A stretch of 64,000 bases of DNA from Hirundichthys speculiger (lineage: Eukaryota > Chordata > Actinopteri > Beloniformes > Exocoetidae), in assembly GCA_018398805.1 (NCBI GenBank), contig JAGFBZ010002557.1:511501-575500 (forward strand), read 5' to 3'. The position numbers were made by a program, and so were the translations under genes. Every line of letters begins with the position of its first letter. Position 1 is the stretch's first letter. This document shows, one piece after another, positions 36,236-49,800 of the stretch. The notes beneath the pieces were generated by a model, which worked only from the letters and a program-made list of their open reading frames with translations, searched no databases and was not told the DNA's origin.

Positions 36236-39200
36236 AATCTCTGAAGTCATCACTGGATTGAGACAGATGTTGAACTATGCTGCAAAGTCCCCTGTTTTGG
36301 GGGTTGTTTGGGGAATTTAAGATTTTTTTTCAATAACTTGGGGTGCATACTTTAATATTATATGACAACTGTTTTCCCTGTTTTGACATGTGATGACTGT
36401 GACAATTAGATATTCTGATGTTTTATTCTGTTATCTGTAGTTCTGTTTGGACAGATGTGCCAGACTTATAATTAGATGACATGTGATGACATTTTGGTTG
36501 ACAAAAAAAAACCTTCTTAACAGGACATGAATCCTGTTCAGGTTTTGATTTGACATCAGATTTAGTAATTGTGTCCCACCTCTTACTTCTCCCCCAAAAC
36601 TACAGCAAGCTAACGTTAGCTTTGTCAGTTTGTTCGGTGGGCTGCAGCAGAACACAGAACAGCTATTCAACCTAAATGTTGATTATTGACAAATCTCTTC
36701 ATGTTTTTGGGATATGACACACATTTACATTCAAAATGGATTACTTCTGCTTAATAAGCTTGACCGGCAGCACGTCTGCTTTTTTCAGCCAGATATCTTT
36801 CATGTATGTTTAGAAAATGCTGGTGCAAACATCTGTTAGCAAAATCAAACCTTCGATCAAAACAAAAGATCAAATACAGGTTAAGTGATCCCGCTTTGTG
36901 CTCTTTCACACATGCAACTGCTCTTGCACACACACACAGAGCTAATAAAACATCATCTTCTTGTGGTTTTGCCTCATCCAAAGCCACAAATTATTCGCAG
37001 TAGGTTGCTGCCTCCTTTGCAGATTTTATGTGTCTGAAGTTATTTTTTTTTCATCAAGAATTATGCAACCTACCCATCTACCCACATCGAGTATACACTT
37101 TAATATCTAAACCAGCTCCACAAAACCACGTGGCTGCAGGGGCGAAGCTGATCATTTGGCGTTGCCTGAATATTTGTACCAGATGGTGTTGCACATATTT
37201 CATTGCTGTCAAGTTTATTGACACACATTTGCATGTAAGACATTTTATAATAAAACTGATGGATGAGTTTTTACTGTTTTGCTTTATATGGTACGAGGCT
37301 TGGATTAATACAGCTCCACAGTGTCAGGCAGTTTCATGACATTGCTCCTGTGGTTATTGAGTTGCTCTATTATTTTTAAGGAAGAGTGTAAAGGAGAATG
37401 CAACTTCTCTGTTTGTGGACTGATGTTTTTGACGCTCACCTTGATTTAAAGTCAGAAGAAAATATGCTGCAGTTCTGTCAGAGAAAAGACAGGGATGTAT
37501 AGATGCAAAAAATCAGGAAAGAAATCAGTGGGAGAAGTAAGGTGAAGCTGAAAGGTGACCCCGTGTGTGTGGTCCCCCTGTATCAGATGCCCTAAAGAGA
37601 GACATGCACGGACCATGTTGATATCCAAAAGCCTTGAATGTTTGTTTAAAGAGAGTAATTGATACTCGCTGCTGGAAGAATTTCCCCCAATCTGGCAGAG
37701 AGGGTGAGAACAAGGGGAGTCCAGTTTGCCATGTCTGCTTGCTGTCGACATGTGTTATGCTACGGGAAATACGCTGGCCCTGCTCCTGTTGGTTCCTTGG
37801 AGTTCACTCCAACGGCAGCACCAGACCACACATACTGCCACTTTTTATGGTTTTCAGTTGAGGATTCCTACTGTTCCTGCCAAATTGCCTATTATTCAAA
37901 CGTTCAATAAACAAGCAAAGAAATATAATGCTGTTGTTTGGTTTGGAACTACAGTTAAAACTCTTTAAGACCAGTTTTTAGTACATCAACCAATGAACTG
38001 TTTGAGGAGAGCCGTCTCAAATAGAAAATATGAGGACCTGGAAAATGACTGGGATTCTCAGGAAACATGGCTTGTGTGAGATATTTTCTGAATTCATCTT
38101 GAGAATGTCTTGCAGCCATATGTCCTCCAGAGACAAGGATGAGGCTCCTTAGCGTGTTGAGAACTTGTTGATCACTGCTCAATTTAAAGAAAAACCAAAG
38201 TGGCCGTGGCTTCTTTGATCTCAGCCTGTTTGACACCTTAAAGCAAGACAAGAACAAGAGTGCTAAAAAGGCTCAGCCAGGGCAGGATTCCACCTCAGCT
38301 GTTGTCTCTGCCAGCATGGCGCTGCCTCTGAAAAGAGAAGATCTTTGCACAATGTTTTGATTGCCACTACTTACACTGCCAGCATCTCCACTCATGTGCG
38401 AAATGGTGCTTGAATATCATTTTGATCATTTCATTCCTCTCTTTTCAGCCACCCCCATTCATGTGTCAGTACAAAGTGTGGGCCCTAATCCTTTAATGAA
38501 TGTCTTCTTCTTGAGCCTCACATTCCAACCTCCGGAACAGCGAACAGCTGGATGAGTGCAGCGTATGTTATCCTGTATTGTCAGGTGCTCGTGTTTGAAA
38601 AGCACAATTATTGCTCGTACTTATCAGAAGTTACAGGTATATAAACAAGAATAAATGAAGACAAAAAGGAAGCTTCACTGACTGAAACTGAAGCAAATTG
38701 CCCAACTATGATCATAAAACCCTCATCCTGAAAAGGATTTATGCTTTTCTTGTTCTGAGTTTAAGAGACACTTGCCAGTTTCATTTTCATTGGTTTGCAT
38801 TAATGAATTCATTCATGCAAAAAGTAGCAACATTTTCTTCTCGCGAAGAATTGCTTTACCAGTTCTATGGAGAGTCAGTCAGAGAAAATGTAAAAAATTT
38901 GTACAAAATACTTTTACTGGAAATATCTACTGCCAAAATTCTTTTTTGGATGAATCAGAATGTTTTTTGTTTTTCTTTCTTTCTTTCTTTTTTTTTTTCC
39001 TTTTTAACATTTCAACATCTTCTTTAAACCTCTGTGATGGTGACAGCTGTGGCCGGAGGCATTATATCTGTGGATTCTCCATGCATTCCACGCATCCCAG
39101 TGTCTCTGGAACAGGTTGTGGGAATTCTATTATAGTTGGCACACATACATTTAAAGACAAAAAATATATTATTATGACATATTATTATTATCTTTATATC

Positions 39201-40734
39201 CAAATGCTTAAAGGTAAACTCCATAGGGGCATCTTAATATTCAATAAACAATTCACCAAAACACCTGGGCACCATGCACTCCTGGCTAAAGACAAAAAGG
39301 ACGATCCAGACTGATGTCAGCAACAAATACAAAAGCCAGGCTCTGTCATGCTATAGGGTTTTATCAGTTTCCTCGCCAAAAGTTATGTGTCTGTTTTCAC
39401 TTCTGTGATAAGAGCTTTAAAGCAGAAGCTGAGATTACAGAGGAACACATATTGCCTTCAAGATGACATTTTCTCTTGTTTCTTTAATGCGCTTTTCCAC
39501 AAACACGATGCAAGATAATGCAAGGGGGTGTGAGCACTGGGCTGGATCCGACCTGAAGTAGAGAACGTGTAGAGAATTTTGCAATAAATGATGGGACAAT
39601 AATGATAATGATAATACAAAATAAAACCTGAAATATTTTGTGTCCCAAATGTCAGGAAATGCTTGGAAGATTATATTGTATTGCTTGCCTGAAATGCAAA
39701 ACTTAATATATTTCAGCAAATGAAAGGAATTTGTCTGAATTATTTTCCCCTTAATTTAGCATTTTCCCCACTCTCTCAACCTTTTTGATTTGGGGTTAAT
39801 ATCCATCCATCCATGAAACATGAAAGTCCATAATTAATACCTCAGATTTCCTTGTATTTGCACCCTTGGAAATAAAAGAATCTCTTAAAAAAAAAAAAAA
39901 AAAAAAGATATAAATTATATAAAGATCAGTTTTGGTCGCATTATTAACCGTGTCTTCATAAATCTCCTAAAAATTCTCTCTCTCCCATTGTTCCTGCTGT
40001 CTTCTAATCATGCATAGTATTTAATGATGACTTAAAATACTGCTGGAGCTCCCCATAGAGACCTCCAGAGCTGGACACAAGGATACAATTTCAGTGAATT
40101 ACATCATCCTCATGAGCCGAACAGACCAGATAATTGTCCCCTTACTGCAAAGTTTCAGTCCAATAATAGCGCCTAAGGAAGTGCAAATGTTGCCAGATAA
40201 CACAACAGCAGCATTAAACAGTCCAGAGAGGTGCACATTATTGTGTTTACTCAGTATCACTTGTAGATAAGTGGGTGGGAAATTTACCATGCATGGGTGA
40301 TGTTCAGCAGCTGGTTAAGTAGCTCATGGATCATTAGAATGACATTAAAATTACGACATCAAACAGTTGAGAACTGGAAGAGGATGTTGGTACCAAATAC
40401 ACCAAACAATCATGAAAACCAGCCAGCTTTTTTTTTTTTTTGCGTCCTGCTGCATAAATGTTCAAAAATTCTTATATGTTGATGTATTTCTCATCGGTTC
40501 AACAGTAAAAGATACAGCAAGAAATTGCATTATGATCCCAATGTAAAATATTCATTGAAAAATGTGAAAATTACAAAAATTCTTTTTAAGCAGCAGCAAG
40601 GTTTTTAATGTCTAAATATCAGTTTTAGTCTTTTTAATATGTCTGAAAAGCATCTCCCAGATGTTGCAATTTCCTGTCAGTATTATCGGTAAAAATCACC
40701 CAAAGTGTCTCCAGACCCCGTCATCTCTTTCATC
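36236..40734. other. Intergenic, 4.5 kb, no gene defended
   Basis: AT-rich, with T or A homopolymers near 38980-38999, 39888-39906 and 40430-40441 and a (TTTC)n run near 38975. Overlapping frames at 37452-37968 on both strands and the 180-codon frame at 38772-39314 carry no recognisable domain; the latter spans a low-complexity TTTC tract. No RNA gene is seen. Confidence 0.5.
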
Positions 40735-40900
40735 AACTGTTCAATTCAATTCAATTCAATTTTATTTATATAGCATCTGTTACAATGACAATTGTCTCTA
40801 GGCGCTTTACAGAGACCCAGAGCATGACCCCCGAGCAAATATCATCAACTAAGATTATATCATTATATATCATATCACTGTGTATCACTTTATGGTGCTA
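40735..40900. repeat. Dispersed teleost repeat with (TTCAA)n head
   Basis: (TTCAA)n at 40740-40762 followed by TTTTATTTATATAGCATCTG, CAATTGTCTCTAGGCGCTTT and ACAGAGACCCAGAGCATGAC. I recognise this arrangement as a frequent fish retroposon tail read in reverse. Downstream limit uncertain. Confidence 0.5.
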
Positions 40901-41199
40901 TGCTACACAACAACGGTGGAGCTCTCTCATGGAGCTACAGTGGACATCATGGCACCTGAAAGACTGAAAGAAAAATAATGACGCAGGAGAAAACAAGAAA
41001 CTGACTGAGCAAGAGAACAAACAGGAGTCAGTCTCATACAGCGTACTAAAAGTGACTTAACCTCCACACCTAGAGGGGGCTCTGAGCTACAAATGGCAAT
41101 TGTTCCTTTGTGTTGCTTTAAAGGCAGGGTACACAATTTCTGGATGACTTCAAAATAAACCTCATCACTGACTCCAGCAAGATTTTTTGATACAAGTCA

Positions 41200-41811
41200 T
41201 AAAAGTAACCACTAGAAAAAGAGCTGTATTAAAGACACAAGACAATAGATTCTCAATTATGTTTTTATGAAAGTAATTGATCCAATATCACCTATCAACA
41301 AAAAGACAATTAATGAATACAATTAGATTCAGCAGTTAGTTTAGATGTGAGATTAAATTCTAGTGTTTTCAATCAAATAATGAACCAAAAACCTATTGAA
41401 ATAATGCACTGTGAATGATGAGACCAAAATAGATATTAGATAATAGATAATAGATATAAATAATTTTCAATTTAACTTTTAATTTTTCATTCCAGCAAAA
41501 AACACTCCCATCTGTTAAACATGGGGGCGGTAATAACATGGTTTGGGCCTGCATTGTTTCAGCTTGACCTGGTGGGTTTGAAAATTGTCTAACAATTAAT
41601 TATGAATGATTTTGTTGAATTCTGCATTTAAAAAAAGTGGCTGTGAACTTTAAAAAAAAAAAAACTGTCATGGACCAAGACTCAGCTCTATTTATACGAA
41701 TCGTTCTAACAAAAAATTAATAGAGAATAAAAGAACTTCATGTTTGCAAACGGACTGCTCAAGGTCCTGACCTCCATCTAACACAAATACTGTTGAACGA
41801 CTAAATGTAGG
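41200..41811 (+). pseudogene. Tc1-like transposase fragment split by a hAT insertion
   Basis: Plus strand: NDETKID near 41412 (first catalytic Asp), KTLPSVKHGGGN.MVWACI near 41500-41550, and TAQGPDLHL near 41755-41785, which corresponds to the PAQSPDLNP motif with the second catalytic Asp. The order and spacing are right for a Tc1 transposase, but stops, frameshifts and an A-rich expansion break it. It ends at the hAT element that begins at 41820. Confidence 0.7.
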
Positions 41812-41819
41812 ATTAATAT

Positions 41820-43608
41820 TAGAGCTGGACAACGATTAAAAATTTTAATCGCGATTAATCGCATGATTTCCCTGATTAATCACGATTAATCGCATTGTAT
41901 ACGCAAAATCAAATAATGAATTTAAAAGTAGTGTAAAGTGCAGTTTTATTTGTTCTGCTGCCATATGAACTAAAGTGTCATAACATTTGTTGTTCAAACA
42001 CTGCCAGTAACACATATTTAGTCTAAATCTCATCTTAAAAAATGTAAAATAAAATAAAGCTTATTGCCACTGCCAGGGCATTAATGTCATCCTGTTTTTA
42101 TAAAAAATAAAAAAAAGTCTACCAACAGAATCCTGAGCCACAATCACAACATTGAAACAGGTAATTTCTGAGGTAACAGCTGAAACTTTTAACAGGGAGT
42201 TCAACTTGTCAGAGGTTACAAATAACCTTGTTTCTGTCGAATCCTCCGTCTGGGAGAACTTTAAAATGAAAATGTCCATGTTAAATATCAGTAATTTAAT
42301 CAATCTGTGTATCATTTGTTCTTTCCATTTTCAATTGTCAATCAAAAATAAAAAAAAATTTAAGTGACATTTAATTTTAGTTTTTCATTTTTTAAATCTA
42401 ACAAAAGATGAAAAATGCCTGGTTTTTTATATTTCAATTTTAGACTTGGATCAAAAATACGAAATGAAAAAACAGGCCATGGGACTGAATTTGTTTTTAA
42501 TATTTAACTGAATTTGTTTTTAATATTTAATTGTCCGGTTTACGTGACCCAGAAATGGCTTTGTGCACAGCACTTCAGGCAACATGGCAGCGCTGGAAGC
42601 ACATACTATAATATATGCAATACTGTGGAAATCTGAATGAAAACTCAGCTCATATATAAATTGAACCAAAGTTATCTCCAGCTCTGCATCTGATATAAGT
42701 CTTTTTCTCCTCAGATCATGACGAGCACAGAATCTTCTGATGCTCATTTCCGAGCATTGCAGGAGGCCCATCTGCTGTTGAATAAGTCCTTGATCAGACT
42801 ACTGCATTGGCCCGAATATAGGACGAGTCATATTCTCAAAAATGGGGGCTGTTTTATAATCGAGGACTAGACTTTCTGTTGTCATTACATATCTGTGCCA
42901 CTAGATGGAGCCGCACTGAAGTTACCAGCAAGAGCAGTGGTTCTCAAACTTTTGATGCTGCGTACCACCTGAGAAACTATTGAGCTCTCTGAGTACCAGC
43001 ATGATGACCAATTTTAAAATATAGCCATATATGCCTTCTCAATTAGCGTTAAACACACAGGAGAGATGTTTATTCCTTATTGTGGTAATTTATAGTTACC
43101 TGAATTTCATTTGAAACATTGTATTTATAATGCATTGTTATGCATTGACAAGTCATGACGTTCCCCCGCGTACCACCAGAGAGCGCTCACGTACCACCAG
43201 TGGTACGCGTACCACAGTTTGCGCACCACTGAGCTAGAGAATAGCACGACAGTGAACACAGGGAGCAGGATCTGATGTAAAATGGAGGAATGACACGACT
43301 GTCTTACACAAAGCGGTTTGAAATTTTTGTTGCAGTCCAGAATTTTCATTTTCAGACAGAATTGTTAATATTGCTACCTGAGTTGCTACCCGAACTGTAA
43401 AGTACACAGATTTTTACCGCTCTCCATGTCTGTCTAGCTTTTCTGCATGTTTACCTGCCAATCCTTTTCCGGTTCAGCAGCAGCCAGTATCAGACTTTCC
43501 AAAACAAAAGCATGTGAGCAACATGCGTTAACTCGCGATAAAATGAATGTCGGTGTTAATAAATTAATTAGTTAATGCGATAATAACGCGTTAACTTGCA
43601 CAGCCCTA
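41820..43608. mobile_element. hAT-type element with perfect 8-bp target duplication
   Basis: Ends TAGAGCTGGACAACGATTAA and, reversed, TAGGGCTGTGCAAGTTAACG are terminal inverted repeats. ATTAATAT flanks the element exactly (41812-41819 and 43609-43616). The left end carries tandem AATCGCGATTAATC palindromes. Length 1789 bp including a 297-bp MITE. No transposase is recognisable inside, so it is non-autonomous or too decayed. A block at about 42805-42880 (TTGGCCCGAATATAGGACGA) resembles a separate fish element nested inside. Confidence 0.8.
42935..43231. mobile_element. hAT-type MITE, short copy (297 bp)
   Basis: Same terminal repeats as 5426-5924 (CAGTGGTTCTCAAACTTTT and CAGTTTGCGCACCACTG). 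Flanks AGCAAGAG (42927-42934) and AGCTAGAG (43232-43239) differ at one base, an 8-bp target duplication. Relative to the 499-bp copy it lacks about 200 bp of the interior. It lies inside the 41820-43608 element. Confidence 0.88.
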
Positions 43609-43616
43609 ATTAATAT

Positions 43617-45652
43617 ATAAATCCTTTGAAGTTTTCTGACATATTTATGCAGACATACTTAATAATATGTACCACTGTGTGAATTATTTGATACTGTACC
43701 TGAACTATTAGTGCCATAAAGATGTAAAGATTGGCCATAAGGCTGGTGAACACACTTTAATTTGAACTGTTCAGTCTCAAGTGTGCAATGAGTCCAAACT
43801 GGCTAGACATGTAACTCCTACAGCTTCTGTAAAAGCCGGCAGCTTGAATGTTCTCTGTCAAACTTTTGTATGGCTTCAGAAATATGACGGCATGTATTTG
43901 CAGTAAAACGATAATGGAGAGAACAGAACTACATGCTCCATCTCTTCCGTTATCAATCTGTCATCCACCTCTCATTGTCCTCCAGTCCAACCGTGCCTTT
44001 ACCAATTAGCCATGCAGTCATTTTTTCCCCTCGTGAATTATCGCTTTACATTTACTATGTGGTATCTTGGAGGCTCTTGAGAGAGACCAAGGCATTGCAG
44101 TCTCATGGAAACTTGCTGCAAAAGCCAGTTGAGAAGAAAGAGTTTGTGAGAGAGGGAGATAGACAATTTTATAGGTCATCAGGGAAGAAAGCCTGTTTTT
44201 AGACATTTTAAGAACCATGCCTCCCAATCTTATAACCCCATTTTACAATGGTTAGCTATTTCCCAAAGCACTGTATATCCTCTTTGGATTAATCCATAAG
44301 CTATAAAATGATATATATAAAGACCTCATATGTGAAATACAGATTTTTTAAAAGCAAAAGAACTGAGTAGCCAAAGTATTGTAATCTGTTCCGTTGTCTA
44401 TTTCTGATCATACAGTATCAGAAGTGGTGCAATGCTCCAAAAAGAGAGTTGATTGGGTTGACATCTTCTTAAACAGGCACACTGCACTGACTGATGTAAT
44501 GGTACTGAAAATATATCTTCCCTGTGCCTTCAGCCAAGCCTAAATCTTCATTTGGGTCAAAGTTTTCTTTACTCTTCAGGCTCGCAGCCAATATAATGTA
44601 GTCTGATGCCAGTGTGTTGCTAGGCAGGCATCTTAATGACCTTCTATAATGGTATTCATTCTTGAGAAAAGACAGACGGAGCATCAAAGAAAAAAAGCCC
44701 CCCTCTCTTGTATCCTCTCCATCTGGGATAAAGTTGAATGAGACGTTTTTTTTTTTCCCCTCCTTCCTTTCTTTTGGTGTGTTTGTGGTTATAGCCATAA
44801 CCCCGTGCCTCCTGAAGTGAAACCATATCTTTACAGGCCGGGCTTCAATAATGGCCTCTCCTGATGAGTTTGTTTGAGATCTCAATACCCCCACAGGGAT
44901 GCCAACATTTAACAGGGAAATTAACAATGGGAAGATCAGCTTTCCTCGTAATTAATTTCTGTGACATTTTTATGAGCACTTACTTTGAGCTGCTGGGTCA
45001 CAGTAAGCAAAACTTAAAGTTAAGTGTAATAGTCTCAGAGGGGTCTTTAGTAAAGTGGGAAAAAATCTGATATGATCCTTGGAAATGTGAAAGTTTTTTT
45101 ATGCTGAATTCTTAATGGTTTTGCTTATTTTCTTAGTAGTTTCATGACTTTCATGACCTTTTCTATTCCTGGATGCTGCACCTTTTATCTACACTTCCAT
45201 TTAGGTAAGTATCGACTGATTATAACCACAACAGTGCATTGAGAAGAATGAGCTTAAAACTGTAGAGTATTACATGCTACAAATGGCATGTAATGTAATG
45301 TCAACATGGTCCATTGTATTTTATGAAATTGTCAGGAAAGGAGTGTTTATCCATTTTACCAGATGAAAAAGTCAGTTTTTGGAGGGTGGAGGCTGCGGAG
45401 TAAGGTAACCCGTGATTACTTTACCATGAAACCCGAAGTTTCCCCATCATGAACCCAGTTCATACACTTATGGTTAAATTTCTCTTTTGTTTCAACTCTC
45501 TGCTTATGTTCCCTATCACTTACTGTGTGGTTAAGATCAGATGCCTTAAACCACCTGGTCATATTTCAGCACAAAAACTAAGGACACAATATGGCATACC
45601 AAAAAGGAGATCTATGACATGATCTGTGATCTATAAAAGATGATTCATGACA
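43617..45652. other. Intergenic, no gene defended
   Basis: The right remnant of the Tc1 copy may continue for a short way. A minus-strand frame of 152 codons at 44469-44927 has no recognised domain (see findings). The sequence at 44480-44700 is high-complexity and could be conserved non-coding DNA. Confidence 0.5.
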
Positions 45653-45654
45653 TA

Positions 45655-45909
45655 CGCAGTACCGTCCAAAAGTCTTTAAGTCTTGCCAAGTCTTATTTAT
45701 TATTTATTTACTTTGCATTCTCTTTAAGATACAAAATTTAAAAAAAAAATATAGAAACTTGGCTCTTTTCGGCTTAATTAATATCAGTCTAAACATCTGG
45801 ATGAGACAGTCTTCTCAGAGAGATAACTTTGCTTGGGAGGCCAGACAAATGAGTGATTTATGATTCTATGTCGAACTGATGATGCGTGCAAGACTTTTAC
45901 ACAGTGCTG
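45655..45909. mobile_element. Small Tc1/mariner-type MITE
   Basis: Left end CAGTACCGTCCAAAAGTCTT and right end, reversed, ACAGCACTGTGTAAAAGTCT are diverged inverted repeats of the kind CAGT..GCAAAAGTCTT. TA is present next to each end (45653-45654 and 45910-45911). About 255 bp, non-coding. Confidence 0.6.
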
Positions 45910-46279
45910 TAAGTAATCTCCTTATAGATGACCAGATAAGAAGTTCTGCTTCATAGCAACATTTATAATTATTTTTGCTTCATCTCTATTTCATGATCTT
46001 ATTGTGGGACTGAGACAGTAATTTCCAAGTAGAGACCATGGTGGAAAGATGCTCAAAGAAAAATGACAGTCCAAACTGAGACTGCACTGATAGCCAAGTT
46101 AGAAAGAAGGATCCTAAAATCCTGAGCTGTCCAGCAACTGTTCGAATAATTTCCACTCCACATGTGCATATTGCTGATATTTGCATCTTTAACACAGCAA
46201 TCGCGCTTTAAAGATTCCACCTCCACTCTCCAGCTGTGCATCCACAATGATCACAGGACGGTGTAATATTCCCTCCACA

Positions 46280-46880
46280 TTGTGTTACCCTGTCTCTCAG
46301 TCAGAAGATGGTCCTTCCTCTGCTTGGCTGTTTAGCTATCACAGTCAGCAACAAGTCCCTAATATCTCTGATGACTGGTTGCCATTTTCAGTCTGCACAG
46401 AATAAAACACCGCACCGAATAAATGACAGTAAAAATAAATGTTCTGCCGTTTCCAAGTCGCTGCTGCAGGAGGGAGACGCTGGCCTGGTTTCAGCTGGTT
46501 TCAGCTGGTGGAGGCTCCTCCAGGTTGCTCAGCATGGCACCAGAGTTCAACTAGCCAAGTCAAATGTGCCAAGTCAAGTGACAAATTTTGCAAGTCTATG
46601 CCAGTCTATGTGGTCCCTGCTTGTCTGACCGCTGTGGTTGAAAACCAAGCTGTGTCTTTAGCTCGCTTGTCCCAATGCCAATTCACACGCCACTAATTTT
46701 GCCCCCCCCCCCATTACACCGCTGTTAGTAACTGGTACAGCCATGGAATGAAATGTTACACTGTTACCACTTCCTGTGCCATTCACACAGCACAGCAGGG
46801 CAGAATAAAGGCACTACAGGGGCCCAAAGAACTGGCTATGTGAATGAGGCTACAGACAAGGCAGAGGACACAATCCACCT
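46280..46880. repeat. Unclassified repeat, near-intact copy
   Basis: Shares ordered blocks with 50080-50433 plus 54585-54730: CAAGTCCCTAATATCTCTGATGAC, CCAAGTCAAGTGACAAATTT, AATGAAATGTTACACTGTTA and AACTGGCTATGTGAATGAG. The other copy is split by a hAT element between the third and second blocks, so this copy shows the pre-insertion arrangement. The end sequence resembles Harbinger-type MITEs, but I cannot classify it. Open frames inside (46308-46628, 46439-46696) are not taken as genes. Confidence 0.6.
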
Positions 46881-49800
46881 ACAGACTGGACAAAGCTGTA
46901 GCCTCTTAAGGTTCTTGCGCACTTGTGTTATACAGTAGTAATATGTGCAATAACATATACAGCTGTTTCCAATGTGCAGTCCATTCCATATCCCAATTCC
47001 ATATTTATCACATTTTATAAGAAAATGATGGGTTTCAGCTTCACAGACTACATTTTGCACCTATCAATGCAATATGAAAAAAGCTGAGAGGGAAATTATA
47101 TTTTGGTGCTTTTTGGCTGACGAAGTCTGCTTGTGCTTACAAAGTGTCACTGACCAGTTGGAACCTGAGTTATATTTTCAGGCCAGGATTCATGACACTA
47201 TACCTTTTTTTTTTTTCCATTGTAATATTTTTAAAGCACCCCACTTTTTTCCTGTTAATGCTAATGAGTCAAAGACTAACAGGCTAACTGATCTGATTTC
47301 AGCCGAAGAATCTTAACAGAAGTCAGGTGTGAGTCTGTTCTCCAGCCACATCTGTAGATACACTTGATCATAATAGAGAGGCTCCAATAGCTCTACCATA
47401 TGAAACTAACCAACAACATACCTGAAAAACCTCCAAATTTCCCTTGCGTCTATTTTTAACTCCAGGTCTTGTTGGACGTGCTTCTGCAAAAGTTAGTGTT
47501 GTGGAACATATGGCACAATTTAGAACTGAGATCAGAAAACCAGTTTTAAAATTGTATAGTTAAAAGGAAATTCTGCCTCCACTCAGTGTAAAATACTCCC
47601 AGTCTTTCAACGAATATATTTATCCATAAAGTGTACAAAGGTAGGAGCTCATAGTAGAGATAAAAATGGATCATTCTTACAGGTTATTCTTAGTTTCACA
47701 AAGCAATACATAAATCACTCGTGCTGTCACATACACACTTGACTTAGATTCTTAGTAATATGAAATCTGGCCTTTCTTCTGAAGTAAAGTCTTGGCATTA
47801 GGCTGTGAGTAAATTGACAAGTGCATGGCTCAGGTTATAGTGCCCTTAAACTATCCAAAAGTCTGTCAATCCAATGAAGACAGCGAAGAAACTGAAATAG
47901 AGTGCAAAATGAAGAGTATGCTTCTTTTTTTTTGTCCTGCTTCAAAAATTAGAGGGAGAGGGGCAAATCTTTCCCACCTACATTTTTGAAAATCAGAACC
48001 AGATGCAAGGCTATGCACCCCTGATCCCCCGAGGTAAGACAACTCTGCTCAGTGAACAGCTACATGCTAATGAGAGCTCAGTGACACAGCCAAGCAGCCT
48101 CGAGGGAACATTATTCTGAGCAGTGATAAACCCAGTCTGCCATATTCACTGTCTCTCAGGCAAAGCCGGGTAAATATTTTGCCAGATTATATTCTTTACC
48201 CATTTGTTTTCCACCAGCAGCTCTGGCTCCATGTGCTTTAATTGACAGCGCTTCAGTGATCGACTCCCACTCGCTCACATTCAAATAGCTATAACCGAGC
48301 TACGATGAGAAGCTCTGCTTATGTAAGACTTGTTTAATTTTCTTTGGTATATTTTACTCATATTCTCACAAGTGACAGATTTTTGACTCATGTACATCAG
48401 TAAAACCACAGCATGTTTGCTTTTGATTGCCTTCAAGCACAGAGGAATTTCTTTTTTTTTTTTTCAGCCTAAAATTTGGAAAAGTGTTGACTCTAGGGAT
48501 TAATCCATCAAATAAATCTGATAAATGTGGTTTTATAGCAAACGAGTAGACGCCTGACTGTCAGTTACCCAGAAGCTGAAAGATTTATTGCAGATACTGG
48601 TTACTTTCTGACTCCTACTTACAATGTGTGTTGCTGGTCGTAATGAACAGAGATGGAATACATCGCTTTGGTTCGTTGCCTTTCACTGAAATTGAAGGAG
48701 TTCAAATAAATCATTACTGCTATTCTTTAAGATGGATTTTGGGTGAAGATCTCTAATGAGCTCACATGACCAATTCTAAAATGAAATTCATGTCCCAAAT
48801 ATTCTAGCGTAAGCTTGTAATTTTCTTACTGTTTGATGGTTGACCTGCTGGCTAAATTGTTCATGAAAAAAATAAGAGTGAATTAGTTCAGAGTGCATCA
48901 GTTTCTCCTGAGTGGGCGAAGCCCTGAACCCCAAATTGATACATTATGTCATTATAAGTAAAAAATGATAACAGATGTTCCTGTAATCCCCTGAAGAACA
49001 TGTGTCTTAAAGTAATTTGGGGCTGGTGAAATCACCCAAACACATGAACATTTACTTTATCTAAACTTGCTGGACTGCAGTGACATACTGAAGTGGCAAG
49101 GTGCTTTGAGTTGATGTCCGTTATTAATGTTTCGAACAATAAATTTAAGTGGACAGCTTATCTCAACAGCTCTTGGCAAACATCAAATGATTGTAGGACA
49201 AGTTAAAAGGGGGATTCTTGTCTGGAAATTCCCTAATACACAGCACCATAAATTAATTTTAGTATCTCTGGACTCTTTTATTCCCTGAAAAGGGGGAGGA
49301 TTGCTCTTAGATTTCCATCGTTTTGTTTAGCAGCCGTTAATCCTTATCAGATTGTAATAAATGGAGTGAAATTTCATCCAAAAGAGGAGATTGTCTGTCA
49401 GGGGACTTTAAACTTGTAAGACCCGTGGGTTTCTCGCCTACATTTACTGTACTGATGAAAGAACAGAGTCTGTCTGATCAGTGATGAAATCAAGAGAGAC
49501 AAGATGAAATTGTCAAGACTGAAAAGAGAATCAAATCCCACTCAAGCATGAGTAATGTTACTTCACTGGAATGTTGTTGGGAAATGATAAGTATATGTGT
49601 TTAAGATGCATTCATAAAACCTTTTTCTGGTAGCAGTTAAAAGAGTTAAAACTGTCCAAAGACTCATAAAAGATGGAGCTTTGGGTAAGGTTAATTGCAA
49701 GTGTACAGTAAATAAAATATAATGAGACAAGGTAAATCAACAAAAACAGAGGCCATGAGAAACCGTGGTGGGTAATGGCAGGTTATGTGCTGTCATGTAG

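Noticed and set aside
38772..39314. 180-codon plus-strand open frame
   Set aside because: The frame runs through a (TTTC)n/T tract giving a phenylalanine-rich stretch and has no family resemblance; treated as low-complexity chance.
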